Assembly (NCBI GenBank): GCA_963808315.1
Contig: CAWEFK010000047.1
Location: 182,444-246,443, forward strand
Direction: 5' to 3'
Length of the DNA: 64,000 nt
Source: Palsa-504 sp963808315
GTDB lineage: Bacteria; Actinomycetota; Actinomycetes; Streptosporangiales; Streptosporangiaceae
In this document: positions 16,822 through 26,506 of the stretch, piece after piece
How the letters are laid out: each line of letters begins with the position of its first letter
How positions within the stretch are numbered: position 1 is the stretch's first letter
Translations under genes and position numbers: made by a program
Notes under the pieces: model-generated
Database searches by the model: none
The model's input: the letters and a program-made list of their open reading frames with translations, nothing else
What the model was told of the DNA's origin: nothing

Positions 16822-18861
16822 TTAACTCGCCATTACCTGGGGGTTTCCACCTGGCGATGCCCGAGGACCTTTCTTATGGCTTTGGGCGGACGGTGGCGGA
16901 GATGAGTTGGTAATGAGATGAGTCTCGATCCACAGCTCGAGTTCTTTGGCCGGGATCGGCCTGCAGATCTGGTATCCCTGCACGAGGTCGCATCCCATGT
17001 CGGTTAGGTCGCTTCGAGTAATGCTGTCCTGGACGCCTTCCGCGACGACGGTCATTCCAAGGTTGTGCCCCAGGTCGACGGCGGAGCGCACGATGACGGC
17101 GTTTTCGGGGTCGTTCGCCATGCCCATTACGAAGGAGCGGTCGATCTTCAGTTCCTTGACCGGCAAGGTCTTGAGGTACGACATGGACGAGTAACCGGTG
17201 CCGAAGTCGTCGATGCTCAGTGACACTCCCATGGAGTCGAGGGCTTGCAGGACGGTGAGGGCGAGGTCGTGGTCGGTCATTACTGCTGTCTCGGTGAGCT
17301 CAAGGCTCAACAGGTGTGGCGCGACGCCATGGGCGTCCAGAAGGTCCTGTACGTGAGCCGGGAATCTGGGGTCGAGCAAGGAGCGTGCGGAGATGTTCAC
17401 CGCGACGGGGATCGGGCGTCCTGCGTCGGCCCACTTCCGGGCTTGGCTCAGCGCGAGGTGCAGCACCTCGGTCGTGAGCGCATGGATGATTGCGGTGTTC
17501 TCAGCGAGCGGGATGAACTCGTCGGGCTGCAGCACGCCCAAGGTGGGATGCGTCCAGCGGACGAGGGCTTCGACACTGCTCAGCGTGCCGGTGCCAGTGC
17601 TGATCTTGGGCTGGTAGTGCAAGATCAACTCGCCGGTGGCGATGGCCCGGCGCAGGTCTCCGAGGAGGACGAGGCGGGAGAGATTGTTGTCGTCGCGAGA
17701 CGCCTCGTAGCGGGCGAATGGAACGTGTGCAGCCTTGGCCTCGTACATGGCTACATCGGCGTGACGCAGAAGTGTCTCGACGTCGTCGCCGGGTTCTGTA
17801 AGGGCGATTCCGATGCTGGCGTCGACGTCGAGAGCGATGTCGTAGATCGAGAACGGGTCGTGCAGGGCGGCACCGACGCGTTGCGTGGCCGCTAGTGCGT
17901 CTTCCCATCCAGAAAGGGGGAGAAGAATCGCGAACTCGTCACCACCGAGGCGGGCCACGGAGTCGGAGTCGCGCAGCGAGCCCCTGAGCCGATCCGCGAC
18001 CTGAAGAAGGAGGTGATCACCGTATTGGTGGCCGAGGGTGTCGTTGACCTCTTTGAAACGGTTGAGGTCCAAGAGCAACACAGCCACGGTGGCGCCCGAG
18101 CGAGCGGCGGTGCGCAGAGCTACGCCGGTCCGGTCCTGGAACAGGGTCCGGTTCGGAAGGTCGGTTAGCGGGTCGTGGAGGGCCTGATACCGGTTATGTT
18201 CACTTTCGGAGTGGAGGTCCCGCTGGTAGCGGATCACGACGACTGCTCCACCGATGACCAGGCCGATTGCCGCGAGCAGCGTGGCAAGATCGACGAGGAG
18301 CACAAAACCTCCAATTTTGCGGACCGACGCCGCCGCGCTGAGAGCCCTGGATTCGTGTAGCGCGGCCGCGGCATAAACCTGGCCTTCCATGACGCCGAAG
18401 ACCGGGTCGACAGCTCGGGTATCTATGGCGTTCGTTACGGCCACCAGATCGTGGCGATCGACTGACAGGAACAGCCGCGCGCTGGCTGCGACGTAGGCGC
18501 TGTGCTCGCGCAGCACCACCTTCGCCAGGTTTCGGTCGGCGCTGTCACCCAGGATAGCCACCTGTCGCATGGCCTGCTCCAGGGAGACTTCAGCCGCTGC
18601 GTGGCCTGCCCGCGGAACCGGTCCGGGTTGGAGGCGGTACTTCCGCTCGAGCGACTCCTCGGCGGCGATCGCGGTTGCCGCGTGTTGATACGCGTCAGCG
18701 GTACGAACAGCACGGGTGCTCGTCCCGGCCGCATGGCTCGTCACCAGGGAACCAACCGTAACTACGACGATGAGCGCCATCAGCCCGAGGCTGGCCCCGA
18801 TCATCGCCCATCGATTCCACGAGCTTGAGATGGGCCCGCTCTGGACCGTGGACCGTGTCAC
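16822..18861 (-). CDS. Membrane-anchored GGDEF-EAL protein (cyclic di-GMP synthesis/hydrolysis)
   Basis: 679 aa. Two membrane segments (about 20-42 and 184-210) enclose an extracytoplasmic helical sensor region of about 140 residues. The GGDEF domain has the intact active site GGDEF at 306-310 and an inhibitory RxxD site (RDSD, 297-300). The EAL domain follows from about 400: EAL at 431-433, VNISA, LELTETA, IDDFGTGYSSMSYL, LKIDRSF, VVAEGVQ and VQGYQICRP, so all metal and catalytic motifs are present. Both activities are therefore possible. GTG start. It is monocistronic and faces a long gene-poor stretch. Confidence 0.92.
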   Translation of the reverse strand: MTRSTVQSGPISSSWNRWAMIGASLGLMALIVVVTVGSLVTSHAAGTSTRAVRTADAYQHAATAIAAEESLERKYRLQPGPVPRAGHAAAEVSLEQAMRQVAILGDSADRNLAKVVLREHSAYVAASARLFLSVDRHDLVAVTNAIDTRAVDPVFGVMEGQVYAAAALHESRALSAAASVRKIGGFVLLVDLATLLAAIGLVIGGAVVVIRYQRDLHSESEHNRYQALHDPLTDLPNRTLFQDRTGVALRTAARSGATVAVLLLDLNRFKEVNDTLGHQYGDHLLLQVADRLRGSLRDSDSVARLGGDEFAILLPLSGWEDALAATQRVGAALHDPFSIYDIALDVDASIGIALTEPGDDVETLLRHADVAMYEAKAAHVPFARYEASRDDNNLSRLVLLGDLRRAIATGELILHYQPKISTGTGTLSSVEALVRWTHPTLGVLQPDEFIPLAENTAIIHALTTEVLHLALSQARKWADAGRPIPVAVNISARSLLDPRFPAHVQDLLDAHGVAPHLLSLELTETAVMTDHDLALTVLQALDSMGVSLSIDDFGTGYSSMSYLKTLPVKELKIDRSFVMGMANDPENAVIVRSAVDLGHNLGMTVVAEGVQDSITRSDLTDMGCDLVQGYQICRPIPAKELELWIETHLITNSSPPPSAQSHKKGPRASPGGNPQVMAS

Positions 18862-19785
18862 CCGCTGCCTACGTCGGGGTGAGGTAGGAAATCACATTCA
18901 ACGATCCACATTTGATCTCGCGATTCCTCTCTGAAGGCGGAGACGGAGCCTCGTAGACACGACGACGCGGCCCAAGCCGTCCCGTTAGAAGGGGTCGGCT
19001 GCCTAGGATTCGTCCGTTTGTACTCTCGTTCGGCTGGCCGAGAGCGTGGCTGGACTCAGCGGTTTCGGCTGTGCCGCCGGCGAGTGCTGGTGCGGCGACG
19101 GTCGCTGTGAGGATGTTGAATGACTTCAAGCTTCCTGCCTTCCTGCCGGCGCAGAAGCACACCGAGATGCAGGTCTGCGCCTGGGCGGTCGGCATGATAG
19201 TAGCGTTCCGTTACAGATTATATACATAGAGTACACGAAATATTCAAACACCCCACTTGCGCCCACATCCTGACGGCTGCATCTGTCGGCTTGCCCACGC
19301 GAACGGAAGGGCTCGATCTGCGCCCTAAACCGGATCCGCGTCGGCCCCGCAGGGGCCGAGGCGCTCGCTATCGCCCGGAGCCTGGCCGATCCTGACCCGC
19401 TGCTCCTGGCGATGTCAACGAGCACCGATGGCTGGATTGCGAGCGGGCGGTCTCCCCGCCTATCGACGGGACGCCGAGAGTGCCGGACTGCCGCGGCGTC
19501 CTTAACGACGAAGACGATGAGGGCTCGGCCGGTCCACGCTGGCCGAAGCCGGTGAACATGCCAATATCCGTCCTAGCCTGACGGTCAACGGTCACCATCT
19601 CAAGTGGTCCCGGTGACAGCCGCCTGAATGAGCGTCACAGGACCGCAACGTTCGACGAGCCCTACGCAAAGCTGACGAACGTATCGTGCCAAGGCCAACA
19701 CGACGTCCTAGCCAGCGGTTACGGGACAAGCCGCAGGTCGCTGGCGCTCATTCGGGCTTTCAGTACTAGACAAGATTTCGAAAAC
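18862..19785. other. Decayed interval left of the island
   Basis: No intact gene is seen. An A/T-rich patch (19200-19250) stands out from the surrounding high GC. Around 19300-19430 the plus strand reads ALNRIRVGPAGAEALAIARS then LADPDPLLLAMSTSTDGWIA, which looks like a coding remnant of unknown family. At 19504-19541 there is a partial copy of the gene at 20433. Together these suggest debris from older insertions next to the att site. Confidence 0.45.
19504..19541 (+). repeat. Remnant copy of the start of the 20433 gene
   Basis: This 38-bp stretch matches 20466-20504 with one deletion and one substitution (AACGACGAAGACGATGAGGG is exact in both). In the intact gene it encodes LNDEDDEGLGWSTL. 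Here it has no start and soon leaves the frame. It lies outside the 48-bp att repeat, so a related cassette was once present to the left of the current boundary. Confidence 0.65.
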
Positions 19786-19833
19786 AGTGGGCCGTACAAG
19801 ATTTGAACTTGTGACCTCTTCCGTGTCAGGGAA
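19786..19833 (-). repeat. Left att site: partial tRNA-Val copy
   Basis: The 48 bp are identical to the 3' part of the tRNA-Val gene at 34.8 kb, from the anticodon loop through the T arm to the acceptor 3' strand, plus 2 bp beyond. The 5' half of a tRNA does not follow, so it is not a second tRNA gene but an attachment-site duplicate. Confidence 0.8.
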
Positions 19834-19922
19834 CTCGGGAGCTTCTGTCACCGTCGGGCTGAGTCGAACGGGGAGCCCCTGACCTGCGAGAAGAATCTGG
19901 TTACATCGCGCTGTGTCTGGGA

Positions 19923-19956
19923 GCGGCTGAACACGTTGGCTCCCATTTCTGGCTCC
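19923..19956. repeat. Imperfect repeat, left copy (partner at 20732)
   Basis: GCGGCTGAACACGTTGGC is shared exactly with 20732-20749, and the similarity continues with a few mismatches for about 34 bp. The two copies bracket the two-gene cassette at 20033-20681. Confidence 0.55.
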
Positions 19957-20032
19957 CAGGGCGTGTGCGGCGGCTGTGGTTGGCATCTCTTGATGGGGCG
20001 GTTTTGTCATGAGTACCCGTCATAATCCGGGC

Positions 20033-20410
20033 ATGAAGCTGCGGCGGCTGCGCGACGGCGATGTCCTGGAGAACGGTGACATCGTGCTGGTACGCGGCGG
20101 CGACCTGGACCCGGACATCCTCGGCGCGGATGCGGCTCGCTACCACAGCGTCTATGGCGTCTACGGGATCTCGGTCTTCGCTGTCCGCGATGTCACCGTA
20201 GACGAGCTCGCTCAGCAGGTGCCGCTCGTCCGCTTCGATCGACTGAGCCTGCTGAAGGTCCGGGATGTTCTCGCCGCTGGGATGCGGCTGGAGCCGACCG
20301 GCCGTAATCCGCATCATTTCACTGTGAGCTTCGGTGACCTGGAGGACGGCGCGCAGCGGCTGGCTAGCTGCCCGCATCAGGTAATGCCGAACGTCTACCA
20401 CGAGGCGTAA
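20033..20410 (+). CDS. Uncharacterised conserved protein, first gene of a two-gene island cassette
   Basis: 125 aa from the ATG at 20033 (MKLRRLRDGDVLENGDIVLV); an in-frame ATG at 20009 is an alternative. CATAAT ends 6 nt before 20033 and no Shine-Dalgarno is visible, so the message may be leaderless. The protein is rich in short beta-like segments (RYHSVYGVYGISVFAVRDVTVDELAQQVPLVRF). I recall similar actinobacterial hypothetical proteins next to integrated elements, but no function. It is followed after 22 bp by a second small gene with its own ribosome site, suggesting an operon. Confidence 0.65.
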   Translation: MKLRRLRDGDVLENGDIVLVRGGDLDPDILGADAARYHSVYGVYGISVFAVRDVTVDELAQQVPLVRFDRLSLLKVRDVLAAGMRLEPTGRNPHHFTVSFGDLEDGAQRLASCPHQVMPNVYHEA

Positions 20411-20432
20411 CCTGGGTAGTGGAGGAGACCTG

Positions 20433-20681
20433 ATGGAACTGCGCATCGACTTGGCAGCCGACCTCAACGACGAAGACGATGAGGGACTCGGCTGGTCCAC
20501 GCTGAGTGAGGCCCGCGATCCAGGCCGGATCCGCCCCGGGATGATGCTGGTCGCGGGCAACCGCCAGGCTCAGGCGGTCGTCCGGGTGGTGGCCGTCGAT
20601 GACGACGGACAGGTGCACTTCACTGTGCTGCCCGGGTCCGTCGGCAAGAACCGCCACCTCATCGGCCGTGCCCTTGCCTGA
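20433..20681 (+). CDS. Uncharacterised small acidic protein, second gene of the cassette
   Basis: 82 aa with an acidic start (MELRIDLAADLNDEDDEGLG) and a conserved-looking core (IRPGMMLVAGNRQAQAVVRVVAVDDDGQVHFTVLPG). GGAGGAG lies 5-11 nt upstream of the ATG. The pairing of two small genes, and the presence of a remnant copy outside the att site, suggests a cassette that travels with such islands. A toxin-antitoxin pair is possible but nothing in either protein proves it. Confidence 0.68.
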   Translation: MELRIDLAADLNDEDDEGLGWSTLSEARDPGRIRPGMMLVAGNRQAQAVVRVVAVDDDGQVHFTVLPGSVGKNRHLIGRALA

Positions 20682-20731
20682 GCACCCGGCAGCCCAGCAC
20701 GCTCGATAACAGCCAACGACCGGCTTCAGCG

Positions 20732-20765
20732 GCGGCTGAACACGTTGGCGCCCATGTGCGGCTCA
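20732..20765. repeat. Imperfect repeat, right copy (partner at 19923)
   Basis: This copy contains the shared GCGGCTGAACACGTTGGC, about 50 bp downstream of the two-gene cassette. See the copy at 19923. Confidence 0.55.
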
Positions 20766-21259
20766 CGCAGCGGTCGCAGAGCTTGGACCCCGTCAAGGCA
20801 CCGTTCGTTTCGTTTCGTGCTGTGCCTCGGCATCGACCTGATTGGTGCTCCGGAGTCGCTCGCGAACTGCACCCACCGAAGACGTCTGCGGCGGGGGAGC
20901 GACCGACCTTCCGGGCGACTGCCCAGCCTGAATCGCGAGCACGGAGCAACAAGCCCGGCGATAACGGTTGTGGCCGTGGCCGAATGCTCGTGCCGAATGG
21001 CGGGCGTCGCGAGTTCGTATATTTATGCGCCGTTCCGTATGCCGCCAACGGTTGCGACGATCACCAATTCACCGCTGGCAGCTCGTATCCGAGCGCGCCG
21101 ATCGCCGATTCCGCACGCGAGGTGATCGGTTATCCGTGCCGCGCATCAGGGTGCAGATGGTCGAGTTCTGTGCAGCCTCCCCGCGACGCCGGTTCCCGTC
21201 GTAGCTGGCGGCCCGGCCATAGGCTGGGTCACGAAACCGGTGTCCGAGAGGAGACCCGT

Positions 21260-21790
21260 GTGCCGTACGTCGACCGTGGCGAGGCGAAGATCTGGTACAC
21301 CGGGCAGGGGACAGGGTTTCCCGTGCTGACGCTGGCGCCAGGCGGGATGCGCTCGAGCGTGCCGCTGTGGGAGATGGCGGCGATCAACCCGCTGACCGTG
21401 TACGCCGGGCAGTACCAGATGATCGCGATGGACCAGCGCAACGCTGGGCAGTCCGCCGGCCCGCTTGAGACCGGCGACCCGTGGGGCGCCTACGCAGCCG
21501 GCCAGCTCGCGGTCATGGATCATCTCGGCATCGGCCGGTTCCTGGCGTTCGGCTGCTGCATCGGCGGCCCGTTCATCCTGAAGCTGTGCGAACTCGCGCC
21601 GGCACGCCGGTGCTCGTCCTGCCCGGAGTCGATCAGTACCACCCGGCCGAGACCGGCCGCGAGATCGCCGCACTCGCGCCTTCCGCCGAGCTGCTCGAGC
21701 CGTGGAAAGACCCGGGCATCTTCCCGCCGCCACCGAAGCAGCCGGCCGGTTCCTGCGAGACCACACCCCGCGCTGGATCACCGGCAAGTC
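21260..21790 (+). pseudogene. Alpha/beta hydrolase with internal deletion and frameshifts
   Basis: The GTG at 21260 follows GAGAGGAG and opens VPYVDRGEAKIWYTGQGTGF, then FPVLTLAPGGMRSSVPLWEM, MIAMDQRNAGQSAGP and MDHLGIGRFLAFGCCIGGPF, where CIGG occupies the nucleophile-elbow region. After CELAP the frame changes and the text jumps to TPVLVLPGVDQYHPAETGRE and LAPSAELLEPWKD, which belong near the C terminus; about 100 residues are missing and a further shift leads to GRFLRDHTP. Not functional as read. Confidence 0.72.
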
Positions 21791-22109
21791 GTGCCCGGCC
21801 CAGCAGGCGGCGCGCTCCGGGCCACCACGCCCGGGACGGCGGGCATACCGGGCGCATGGCCCACGACTCAACGCAACCGCACCGATCGCGGATCTCGCGC
21901 GTCGGCCGTAACCAGCGATCGTGACGCAGCGATACAGTCATTGCACCGGCCGCGAAAGACCTGCCGACTCGGGCGCCGGGTAGCAGGTGCTCTGGAGAAT
22001 GCGGCCGGTTGCCGTCCCGGCGGTCAGCCCGCTGCGACTGGCGGCAGCACGGCACCAGCGATGAGACGTCCATCTTGATACGACCCGTCCGGGATAAGGG
22101 GATGATGTC

Positions 22110-22934
22110 ATGATGACGGAGCAAGCCCCGCACGGCGTTGACAGCACGATCCCTAACGTCGCCAGGATCTATGACTACCTGCTCGGCGGCAAGGACAACT
22201 TCGCCGCCGACCGGGCGGCGGCCGGGCAGTTCCTCGCCGTGATCCCCGACATCGCCGCGATAGCCGCAGATAATCGCGCGTTCCTGGCGCGGGCGGTACG
22301 GTACCTCGCCGTCGAGGCGAGCATCAGGCAGTTCCTTGACCTGGGCGGCGGGCTCCCCACCCGGTCCAACGTGCATCAGATAGCGCAGCAGGCGGCACCG
22401 GACGCGCGCGTGGCCTACGTCGACTACGATCCTGTGGTCGTCCGGCACGGCGAGGCGCTGCTCGCGAACGGCCGCAACGTCGCGATGGTGCACGCCGACC
22501 TGACCCAGCCCGCCACGGTGCTGGATCACCCCGAACTCCGCCGGGTACTGGACCTGAGCCAGCCGCTGGCCTTGATCTGCACGGCTACCTTGCACTTCGT
22601 CCCTGATGAAGCACACCCGCATGCCGTCATCGCCGCGTACCGCGACCGGATGGCCGCAGGCAGCTACCTGGTCATCACCCACGCCACCTCCTCCGTCACC
22701 GCCGGGTACTCGGCAGACGCAGCTACCGAATCGCGTGAAGAAGCGGCCGCGGTCTACCGCCAGGCATCGGCCCAGCTGCATCTGCGGACACTTACCGACA
22801 TCCGGCGCTTCTTCGACGGCTTCGAGCTGGTCGAGCCCGGCATGGTATGGATGGCTGAGTGGCGGCCTGTACCAGGCGCCCGGCCGGCCGGCCGGATCAA
22901 CTCCCTCTACGCCGCAGTAGGCCGCAAGCCATAG
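22110..22934 (+). CDS. SAM-dependent methyltransferase of the PF04672 (former DUF574) family
   Basis: The 274-aa protein has the actinobacteria-specific signature VARIYDYLLGGKDNFAADR at the N terminus, the SAM region FLDLGGGLPTRSNVHQIAQ, ARVAYVDYDPVVVRHGEALL, and PLALICTATLHFVPDE. Members are abundant in actinomycetes and several sit in biosynthetic clusters, but most substrates are unknown. ATG at 22110 or 22113; AAGGGG lies upstream. A second member of the family occurs at 60183. Confidence 0.85.
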   Translation: MMTEQAPHGVDSTIPNVARIYDYLLGGKDNFAADRAAAGQFLAVIPDIAAIAADNRAFLARAVRYLAVEASIRQFLDLGGGLPTRSNVHQIAQQAAPDARVAYVDYDPVVVRHGEALLANGRNVAMVHADLTQPATVLDHPELRRVLDLSQPLALICTATLHFVPDEAHPHAVIAAYRDRMAAGSYLVITHATSSVTAGYSADAATESREEAAAVYRQASAQLHLRTLTDIRRFFDGFELVEPGMVWMAEWRPVPGARPAGRINSLYAAVGRKP

Positions 22935-23394
22935 CCCGTAACGCTGCCCGGCGAGAGCCGCGTTCTCGCGGTGAATGAGGCCGCTGGCGGAGATCGCGGT
23001 TTCCTCCGGTGTCCTGGCGGCCTTTCTCGCACCGCACACAGTAGAGTGAAAGCTGAGGAAGTCCCGGTACCACCGCCGCAGGATATCGATCCAATCGCCC
23101 CGGATACCTTCTCGCAGGCCCGCCAGAACAACCGGTTCTGAATGGCCGCAGCCAGCTCTACAGTCACCATCCTCGGCGCACCGATCGGCGGCAGTGTGCG
23201 CGTCACTCCAGACGAGGGCTGATACGCAGCGCGACAAGGTACGGCCCACATGAGTGAGTCGAGCGCGGAATCGGCGCGCTGGGCCGACGTGGGACTGGGG
23301 AGCAAGTATGCGCGCAGATCATCCGCTTCGCCAGCCGTCTGAGGTACCAGCCCGCGTCGGGTGCCGGCGTGTCAGCCTCCTAAGCTTTGCCGTT

Positions 23395-24174
23395 GTGACG
23401 GACAGCTTTGATCCCGTGGCGTATAACCGTGCCGCCTGGGATCGCGAGGTGGAGAACAGTAACGAATGGACCCAGCCGGCCGGGCCGGAGATTATCGCCC
23501 GGGCACGGGCCGGCGATTGGTCCGTCGTCCTGATCGGCTACCAGGCAGTGCCGCGCAGCTGGTTTCCGGCTGAACTGGCCGACACTGAGGTGCTGTGCCT
23601 GGCGTCCGGCGGAGGGCAGCAGGGGCCGGTGCTCGCGGCAGCGGGCGCGGCCGTGACGGTACTGGACAACTCGCCGCGGCAACTGGGCCGCGACCGGGAG
23701 GTCGCCGCCCGCGAGGGACTGGCCGTCCGCACCGTGCTCGGCGACATGCGCGACCTGAGCGTGTTCCCCGATGCCAGCTTCGATGTGGTCTTCAACCCGG
23801 TGTCCAACGTGTTCTGCCCCGAGCTTGCACCAGTCTGGCGGGAGTCATTCCGCGTGCTGCGCCCGGGCGGGATCTTGATGGCCGGTTTCCTGAACCCTGA
23901 CATCTTCATTTTCGACATCACGGCGCTGGACGAGCGGGGTGAGCTCATTGTGCGCCACCGGCTCCCGTTCAGCACCCTTGATCTCCCAGACGCCGAGCGG
24001 CAGCGCTCGTACGGGACCGGGCCAATCGAATACAGTCACTCACTCACCGGGCAGATCGGCGGCCAGCTCGCGGCAGGCTTCACCCTGACCCACCTGGACG
24101 AAGCCCCGCACCACGCGGATGCCACCGCCCGGTACATGCCTGGTTACTTCGCCACCCGGGCCATCAAGCCGTAA
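23395..24174 (+). CDS. Class I SAM-dependent methyltransferase
   Basis: About 259 aa from the GTG at 23395 (VTDSFDPVAYNRAAWDREVE). The SAM fold is visible as VLCLASGGGQQGPVLAAAGA, TVLDNSPRQLGRDREVAARE, VLGDMRDLSVFPDASFDVVFNP and SFRVLRPGGILMAGFLNP. The C-terminal region (PIEYSHSLTGQIGGQLAAGF) is typical of a widespread small-molecule methyltransferase group with unknown substrates. The open frame extends upstream to 23254 but that part has no conserved character. Confidence 0.85.
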   Translation: MTDSFDPVAYNRAAWDREVENSNEWTQPAGPEIIARARAGDWSVVLIGYQAVPRSWFPAELADTEVLCLASGGGQQGPVLAAAGAAVTVLDNSPRQLGRDREVAAREGLAVRTVLGDMRDLSVFPDASFDVVFNPVSNVFCPELAPVWRESFRVLRPGGILMAGFLNPDIFIFDITALDERGELIVRHRLPFSTLDLPDAERQRSYGTGPIEYSHSLTGQIGGQLAAGFTLTHLDEAPHHADATARYMPGYFATRAIKP

Positions 24175-24441
24175 CCGCTGCGCGATCGGAGAACGCGCGC
24201 GTCCGCGGACCTTCCGGTGGCAACACGACCCGTCACCAGCGCAGAAAGACTGACCCCACGTGGCTCAATAACCTTTCCTGAGCATGACGGTAGCCGCGCC
24301 AAACGGCGGTTATCGGTCGTGCGTGGCCAGCGGGAATTGACCATCGAGCGTGACCAGAACCGGCGTTTCCGCTGGGGTGGCGAGTCTGATGCCCTGCGGC
24401 CAGGCCGGCAGGCAGGGGACGCAGCCGGGCATAATGGCAGA

Positions 24442-25080
24442 GTGATCCGCGAACTGCCGAGGGTGGTTCCAGCGCCGCCGGGCAAGCCGGTGCGGGAGGA
24501 AGCGGCCCAGGGCCAGGAGCGTGCCCGCCGCCTGGTGCTGCGGCCCGGCAGCTGGGATCGGCAAGAGGCAGCCGCCATGCGGGCCGGGTTTGACGCGGCT
24601 GCCGCCGGGTGGGAGGACTCCCGCGGCGGCTACCGGCGTCCGGTGCTGGCCGACGCCCTGGCCCGCGGCGGTCCGTTCCTGCCCGGGCGGGCGGTGGAGA
24701 TCGCCTCGGGCACCGGGCTGCTCACCCCGCTACTCGCGGCGGTGTGGCCGGAGGTGGCCGCGGTGGACCTGTCCGGTGGCATGCTGGCCCGCTCGGCCGC
24801 CAGCGGCCGGATCCAGGCTGATGCCGCCCGGCTGCCGCTGGCCGATGGCCGCGCGGCAGCGGTCGTCATCGCCGACGGGCCGCTGTTCGCCGCCGAGACG
24901 GCCCGCGTCATGGCCACCGGGGCGGTACTGGTGTGGTCCAACGCGCTGGGTGACGGTGCTCCGTTTTTCGTCCCCGTCGAGGTCCTGGCAGAGGCGATGA
25001 CGGCGGCGACGGGCCGTCACTGGGATGCGGTCTGCAGCCAGGCGCACTGGGGCAGCTGGGCCGTGCTCCGCCCCGCCTGA
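24442..25080 (+). CDS. Methyltransferase-domain protein
   Basis: 212 aa from the GTG at 24442. The SAM-binding region reads GRAVEIASGTGLLTPLLAAV and AAVDLSGGMLARSAASGRIQ, followed by DAARLPLADGRAAAVVIADG. CATAAT at 24430-24435 ends 6 nt before the GTG, which would give a leaderless message. The N-terminal RRLVLRPGSWDRQEAAAMRA has the look of a substrate-cap helix. It lies between another methyltransferase and the IS110 element. Confidence 0.75.
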   Translation: MIRELPRVVPAPPGKPVREEAAQGQERARRLVLRPGSWDRQEAAAMRAGFDAAAAGWEDSRGGYRRPVLADALARGGPFLPGRAVEIASGTGLLTPLLAAVWPEVAAVDLSGGMLARSAASGRIQADAARLPLADGRAAAVVIADGPLFAAETARVMATGAVLVWSNALGDGAPFFVPVEVLAEAMTAATGRHWDAVCSQAHWGSWAVLRPA

Positions 25081-25429
25081 TCCACTCCCGGTAGCAAGCA
25101 GCCGCGCCACGGCGATGGCCGTACAAACCCACGCTGACGGACACTGATCACAGAACGCAGCCGAGCGCTATCCGGTCCGACACGATATCGATGCTCCTAT
25201 GTCTGTCAAGGGCTCCTTCGGTTTCGGTTTTTCGGCCATGAGGGCTGGTTATTTACTGCAGTGCTGGGTGCGGACAAGACAGGGATGGGCCACTCCGGGT
25301 ATGGAGGGAAAGCTCTTATTAGGTCACGCTCAGCAAGTTTGCGGTGCCCCGGGGACGGCCGGCGGATCGTTCGCAGGCCAGCAGGTGCGGCAGCCGATTC
25401 GCGGGCCAGGCCGCCCCCGGGAGTGCGGG
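25081..25429. other. Gap between methyltransferase and IS110 transposase
   Basis: No gene is supported here. The right-end boundary of the IS110 element should lie in this stretch, but IS110 elements generally lack terminal inverted repeats, and I cannot place the end from sequence alone. Confidence 0.35.
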
Positions 25430-26476
25430 TTAGCCGGCGGTACTGCGGAGGTGGGGATAAACCTCGCGGGCGACGTACCGCTTGAGGCAGCGGATGATCT
25501 CCTTCTTGGATTTCCCTTCGGCCGTGCGGCGTTCGGCGTAGACGCGGGTGGCCGGGTCTGAGCCCAGGCGGGTGAACACGATCCGCCACAGGGCATGGTT
25601 GGCCTGACGGTCGCCGCCAGGGTTGAGCCGGCGGCGGACGGTCTTGCCTGAGGATGCCGGGATGGGGGCGGCGCCGCACAGGTGCGCCCAGGCGGCCTCG
25701 CTACGCAGCCGTTCCGGGTGGTCTCCGGCTGCGATGAGCAGCAGCGCCGCGGTGTGGGAGCCGATCCCGTACAGGGCGAGCAGGCCGGGGGCGCGGGCTG
25801 CGACGAGAGGGCCGATGAGTTCGTCGAGGCGCTCGAGCTGGCCGTCGAGGAACTCCGCGCGCCGTCCCAGCTCGCGCAGCGCGATGCGGGTGGCGTAGCC
25901 GACAGTGCTGCCCGGCCTGGGGCGCAGCGCGGCCAGCTCGGCGACCAGGGCCGCTGCGGTGTGCCCGCTGAAGCGGACTCGCAGGTCATCTGGGCCGGTC
26001 AGGATCAGGGCCCTGGCCTGGTTGATGGTCTGGGTGCGTTCGCCGGCGGCGCTGCGCTTGGCGACCATCAGCGCGCGGATGGCCTCGACCGCGCCGTCGC
26101 GGCCCTTGGACGCGCCGCGGGCCCGGCCTGACTGGGCGGCGCGAGCCGCGCTGACAGCGTCGAAGGAGTCGGACTTGCCCTGGCGGCGGCGGTCCTGCCG
26201 GTCAGAGCGGTCAACCTCCACGACCCGGACACCGGCCGTGGTGATGTGACGGGCCAGGCCGGCGCCGTAGCTGCCGGTGCCTTCGATCCCGACCAGGCAC
26301 ACGGTCCCGAACCCGGCCAGCCAGTTCATCAGGCCCGTGTATCCGGCCGCGGTTGCCGGGAACTCCCTGACCCCTAGCAGCCCTCCGACGGGGTCGAGCG
26401 CAGCCGCGACGTGGACGTCCGCGTGGGTGTCCACTCCGCCTGTGATTGCGCGAGTCTCTACGATGGTCAAGGCCAT
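25430..26476 (-). mobile_element. IS110-family element, DEDD transposase gene
   Basis: A 348-aa IS110-type recombinase. The N-terminal RuvC-like DEDD domain shows GGVDTHADVHVAA, GIEGTGSYGAGLARH and the paired acidic motif KSDSFDAVSAARA. The C-terminal Tnp20 domain has GIGSHTAALLLIAAGDHPERLRSEAAWAHLCGAAPIPASSGKT and RQANHALWRIV, with the conserved serine in PASSGKT. The frame is full length and appears intact. The ATG at 26476 begins MALTIVETRAITGGVDTH; an in-frame GTG at 26506 is an alternative. IS110 transposition is guided by a bridge RNA from the non-coding end next to this start. Confidence 0.9.
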
Positions 26477-26506
26477 CCCTTTCTGAGGTTGAGGGATGGC
26501 ACGCAC

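Noticed and set aside
19786..19833. A second tRNA-Val gene
   Set aside because: Only the 3' portion is present; the 5' acceptor strand, D arm and half of the anticodon arm are missing, so it is an att duplicate.
21633..23249. 538-codon open frame on the minus strand
   Set aside because: It covers the PF04672 methyltransferase on the opposite strand and the hydrolase remnant; its composition is that of a shadow frame.
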